A stretch of DNA of 8,113 nt from Opitutia bacterium (GTDB taxonomy: Bacteria; Verrucomicrobiota; Verrucomicrobiae; Opitutales; UBA953), in contig CANKZO010000095.1 in NCBI GenBank assembly GCA_947488485.1, forward strand, positions 1-8,113. Reading direction: 5' to 3'. The translations under genes were made by a program, and so were the position numbers. Below are positions 8,016 through 8,113 of this stretch, in pieces (positions within the stretch are counted from its first letter, which is position 1; every line of letters starts with the position of its first letter). Below the pieces are notes generated by a model, which ran no database searches, was not told where the DNA came from, and saw only the letters and a program-made list of their open reading frames with translations.

Positions 8016-8113
8016 TCAGGCCAGCAATTCCTTGATTACGTGGCCGTGGACGTCGGTCAGGCGGCGTCTGGCCCCGTTGTTGTAATAAGTCAGCTTCTCG
8101 TGGTCGACGCCGA
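8016..8113 (-). CDS. DUF1501 family protein, C-terminal end only
   Basis: The last 32 complete codons of a gene entering from beyond base 8113, ending in TGA at 8018-8016. The peptide [18 protein letters not shown], followed by [13 protein letters not shown], matches the characteristic DUF1501 C-terminus and closely parallels the end of the complete DUF1501 protein encoded at 4633-3185 ([18 protein letters not shown], then [13 protein letters not shown]). It therefore belongs to a second DUF1501 gene directly upstream of the PSD1 gene, in the same orientation, with a 107-nt gap. Its N-terminus, start and any PSD1 partner are outside the window. Function is as uncertain as for the complete paralogue. 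Confidence 0.88.
   Translation of the reverse strand, partial: GVDHEKLTYYNNGARRRLTDVHGHVIKELLA
8031..8113 (-). repeat. Paralogous repeat of the DUF1501 3' end (copy of 3200-3282)
   Basis: Aligned without gaps at an offset of 4831 bases, this segment matches 3200-3282 at 71 of 83 positions, including an exact 30-base run (8038-8067 equals 3207-3236). Both copies encode the end of a DUF1501 protein in the same orientation. The likeness reflects paralogous genes with a conserved TDVHGH coding stretch, not a mobile element. Direct repeats of this kind could still support recombination that deletes the PSD1/DUF1501 unit between them. Confidence 0.8.

Noticed and set aside
6922..8085. Plus-strand ORF of 387 aa opposite the PSD1 gene
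   Set aside because: Antisense to the PSCyt1 and DUF1549 coding region; composition is that of a shadow frame, and it crosses the promoter region and the end of the partial DUF1501 gene.

Overview
The window is about 8.1 kb of high-GC DNA (roughly 60-65% by eye). It reads as a single block of minus-strand genes for exported proteins of the 'planctomycete-type' families: PSCyt1 cytochrome, DUF1549/DUF1553 (PSD1), DUF1501, DUF1587/1595/1592/1588/1585 and DUF1552. These families are expanded in Planctomycetota and Verrucomicrobiota, so the source is very probably a PVC-superphylum bacterium. I lean towards Verrucomicrobiota, but the window has no marker that settles the phylum.

Layout in the direction of transcription (high to low coordinates): (1) 8113-8016, the last ~32 codons of a DUF1501 protein whose body lies outside the window; (2) a 107-nt gap with a candidate extended -10 promoter and a stable leader hairpin; (3) 7908-4630, a 1092-aa PSD1 cytochrome (signal peptide, PSCyt1 haem domain, DUF1549 with a second CxxCH, an inserted F5/8 type C-like domain, DUF1553); (4) 4633-3185, a 482-aa Tat-type DUF1501 protein coupled to the PSD1 gene by an ATGA overlap; (5) a 112-nt gap with a weak promoter candidate; (6) 3072-622, an 816-aa DUF1592-family di-CxxCH cytochrome; (7) a 37-nt AT-rich gap; (8) 584 to beyond base 1, the first ~194 codons of a Tat-type DUF1552 protein.

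The locus therefore holds two cassettes of the same design. In each, a Sec-exported cytochrome with two CxxCH motifs is followed by a Tat-type partner (PSD1 then DUF1501; DUF1592 then DUF1552). A further DUF1501 paralogue lies just upstream. The likely setting is the periplasm or cell envelope, with cytochrome c maturation required. An inserted carbohydrate-binding-like domain and a DUF1501 partner from the alkaline phosphatase/sulfatase superfamily fit the common proposal that such loci work on complex, possibly sulfated, polysaccharides. No substrate or reaction can be read from the sequence. The large plus-strand ORFs are antisense shadows of these genes. I saw no RNA genes, mobile elements, CRISPR arrays or regulator genes.
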